The notes beneath the pieces were generated by a model. It saw only the letters and a program-made list of their open reading frames with translations. It was not told where the DNA came from and ran no database searches. Shown here in pieces: positions 62,238-64,000 of a stretch of 64,000 nucleotides of DNA. Position 1 is the first letter of the stretch. Each line of letters starts with the position of its first letter. The DNA comes from Tardiphaga robiniae (lineage in GTDB: Bacteria; Pseudomonadota; Alphaproteobacteria; Rhizobiales; Xanthobacteraceae): assembly GCF_001618955.1 (NCBI RefSeq), contig NZ_LVYV01000034.1, positions 124,001-188,000 on the forward strand. The letters are read 5' to 3'. A program made the translations under genes and the position numbers.

Positions 62238-64000
62238 CTAGCTCCCGGCCCAGACGTCGAGCACATAGCGATTGCGTGTGCCGAGGTCGTCGATCCAGGC
62301 CAGCGCCGCAGCGTCATCGCCGCCGTTGCGCTCGCGCTGGATCATCATCAGCGCCGCCTTGACGTCCGGCTCCATCTTGCCGCCGTCGCCGCAGACATAA
62401 GTAATGGCGCCCTGCTGGATCAGATCCCAGACGCAGTCCTTATGCTGGGTGATGAGGTGCTGCACATAGGTCTTCGGTGCATCGCCCCGCGAGAAGGCGG
62501 TGTGTAGTTCACAGATACCATCGGCGGCGAAACCCTTCAGCTCCTCGGCATAGAGAAAGTCCTGATCGGGATGGCGGCAGCCGAAGAACAGCAGCGCGGG
62601 GCCTAGCGTAGCACCTTGCGCCTTGAGCGCGGCGCGTTCCTGCAGGAAGCCGCGGAACGGCGCGAGACCTGTTCCCGGTCCGACCATGATGAGCGGCACA
62701 AGGGGATCGGCGGGCAGGCGGAAGCCGGCCTTGGTCTCGCGTACGATCGCATGCACGGTGTCGCCGGTACGGCGGCCGCTGAGATAGTTGGAGCAGACGC
62801 CTCGATAGATCCCGCGGCCCGAATGCGCCGGGCCTTGAACGACGGCTGTGGTGACGCTGCAGCGTGACGTCTCGCCTTGCGGCGACGATGAGATCGAGTA
62901 ATAGCGCGGCGCCAGCAGCGACAGCATTTCCAGATAGGTGTGGAACGGCAATTCGCAGGCCGGATGTTCTTCGAGGAGGTCGAACACCGATTTGCGTTTG
63001 GCGAGGATGTCACTGCGATAGCGCTCGCTTGCGGCGGGATCGTCGCCGACATAACCGAGCAGTTTCGGCCTGGTCATCGGGCAGCGGGTGTTCTCCGCCA
63101 TGATCTGGATCTGCTTGCGGGTGGCGACCTGCTGCAGCTCGACGAGCTCCGTCAGCAATCGGCCGACAGAGACGATATCGCCGACCGGCAATTGTGCACG
63201 GCGGCCCGTCGCGACCTGCAGCCGGATCTGGTCGTCCGGCAGGAAGCCGAACCGGCGCGCGACGGCGTCGACCAAAGCGGGATCGTTGCGCGGCACCACG
63301 CTGAGGTGGTCGCCGACCCGGTAGCTCGTTCCCGCGGGCAATTCGATCTCGATATGACGTGTCGAGCGATCCGACGCGCCGTTCTGCAATTCCCTGTTGC
63401 CCAGCACCTTCATCGGGACCACGCCGCCGAGGGCGACGACGGTGTTCACCGCGCTCGGCGCGACAGGTTCGATCTGATAGAGCGGTGCATCGTCGGCGCT
63501 GCGCTCGAAGCCGGTGTCGAGGCCGAATTCCTTCACCGCGAGTGGACGCAGTTTCGCAAACCAGTCCTCGAACTGGCCGTCGAGATCGTCGCGCGCATCG
63601 CCTTCACCGCGCACATAGGCGTTGGTCGCACCATGTTCGCGCAGCTTGTCGTCGATGTAACGCGGGATCGACTGATAGGTGGCGAGCCAGTCGCTGTTGC
63701 CGCAGCCGAACACGGCGTAGCGCACCTTGGCAAAGGCGTCCTTCGGCAGGTCAGTACCGAGCCAGTTGACGAATTGCGTCGCATTGTCCGGCGCCGCGCC
63801 GTTGTAGGACGCGCAGAAGATCAGCACGCCGCCCTCGGTCGGCAGTTTGCCGACAAAGTCATCCAGCGCTGCGAGCTTGGTCGCAAAGCCATTGACCTCG
63901 GCGAGATCGGCGACGCGTGTCGCCAGTTCCTCGGCGGTGCCGAGATTGGAGCCATACAGCACCAGCAGCGGTGTGTTGTGGCTGGGCCGCGCGCGACCCG
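62238..64000 (-). CDS. P450 BM3-type bifunctional P450/NADPH-P450 reductase, C-terminal part
   Basis: The frame is open to the right window edge, so the P450 haem domain lies outside. The visible about 587 residues comprise a linker plus flavodoxin domain (HNTPLLVLYGSNLGTAEELA, ASYNGAAPDNATQFVNWL), an FAD domain (RPRYYSISSSP-like APRYYSISSSPQGE; GICSNYL-like YRGVCSNYLSGR) and an NADPH domain (MVGPGTGLAPFRGFLQER, FGCRHPDQDFLY, ending YVLDVWAGS). Stretch by stretch it parallels the reductase half of CYP102A1, a fatty-acid hydroxylase. Self-sufficient fatty-acid hydroxylation is inferred. Confidence 0.92.
   Translation of the reverse strand, partial: GRARPSHNTPLLVLYGSNLGTAEELATRVADLAEVNGFATKLAALDDFVGKLPTEGGVLIFCASYNGAAPDNATQFVNWLGTDLPKDAFAKVRYAVFGCGNSDWLATYQSIPRYIDDKLREHGATNAYVRGEGDARDDLDGQFEDWFAKLRPLAVKEFGLDTGFERSADDAPLYQIEPVAPSAVNTVVALGGVVPMKVLGNRELQNGASDRSTRHIEIELPAGTSYRVGDHLSVVPRNDPALVDAVARRFGFLPDDQIRLQVATGRRAQLPVGDIVSVGRLLTELVELQQVATRKQIQIMAENTRCPMTRPKLLGYVGDDPAASERYRSDILAKRKSVFDLLEEHPACELPFHTYLEMLSLLAPRYYSISSSPQGETSRCSVTTAVVQGPAHSGRGIYRGVCSNYLSGRRTGDTVHAIVRETKAGFRLPADPLVPLIMVGPGTGLAPFRGFLQERAALKAQGATLGPALLFFGCRHPDQDFLYAEELKGFAADGICELHTAFSRGDAPKTYVQHLITQHKDCVWDLIQQGAITYVCGDGGKMEPDVKAALMMIQRERNGGDDAAALAWIDDLGTRNRYVLDVWAGS

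Overview
This window looks like the chromosome of an alphaproteobacterium of order Hyphomicrobiales, most likely Nitrobacteraceae (the Bradyrhizobium / Rhodopseudomonas / Tardiphaga / Afipia group). The evidence is high GC with GC-rich third codon positions, an alphaproteobacterial flagellar gene order that carries DUF6468 and MotE and is followed directly by cckA, a GAAC-N7-GAAC type SOS box in front of recA, a TTAA-N7-TTAA CtrA-type box in front of flgB, and many short secreted or DUF proteins of the kind common in that family. Genus and species cannot be fixed from the sequence alone. No rRNA, tRNA, CRISPR array or intact mobile element was seen.

Layout. (1) 1-680: end of a 2-keto-4-pentenoate hydratase-family gene cut by the window edge. 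(2) 810-16952: a flagellar cluster in four transcription blocks: flgF-flgG-flgA-flgH (minus), fliL-fliM-DUF6468-motE-large TPR protein (plus), fliO-fliP (minus), flgB-flgC-fliE-fliQ-fliR-flhB (plus). It encodes rod, L-ring, motor switch and export-gate parts. cckA (17113-19686), the hybrid kinase that feeds CtrA, follows. (3) 19.9-30.2 kb: a Tim44-like membrane protein with a strong terminator, a lectin-like secreted protein, a GST, an ICMT-like methyltransferase, small proteins, class I fumarase, a DUF429 protein, and SH3 and Ig-like secreted proteins. (4) 28.9-33.1 kb: a TetR-controlled neighbourhood with two copies, one decayed, of a membrane-protein/IspZ pair, a carotenoid oxygenase and the TetR gene, linked by five copies of one operator-like dyad. 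(5) 33.1-38.6 kb: a GntR-controlled catabolic cluster (fumarylacetoacetase-family hydrolase, DUF1185, quinone oxidoreductase-like enzyme, extradiol-dioxygenase-like VOC protein, orphan Bug-type binding protein) with matching TATTTTCGAAAATA palindromes.

(6) 38.6-50.5 kb: mostly small accessory or housekeeping genes. They include a SET-domain protein with a histone H1-like tail, an MmyB-type regulator, a DsbA-family protein, a JmjC/cupin-like protein next to a FemAB-like acyltransferase, a caspase-family protein, PilZ, HdeA/B-like and DUF6894 proteins, and a thioesterase. (7) 50.7-51.9 kb: a lower-GC patch with a frameshifted IS1595-type transposase remnant and an unfamiliar membrane protein. 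(8) recA with its SOS box. (9) 53.4-60.7 kb: a complete Dpp/Opp-type peptide ABC transporter divergent from a DadA-like D-amino-acid dehydrogenase. (10) 60.8-64.0 kb: a DUF6489 protein, an alpha/beta hydrolase, and the reductase half of a P450 BM3-type (CYP102) self-sufficient P450 that runs off the right edge.

The most unusual signals are the five-site TetR operator network with its duplicated and decayed promoter/gene unit, the paired GntR palindromes, one of which sits exactly between a TTGTCA and a TATAAT, the perfect hairpin over the fumarase ribosome-binding site, the SET plus H1-like fusion, and the 1226-residue periplasmic TPR protein inside the flagellar cluster.
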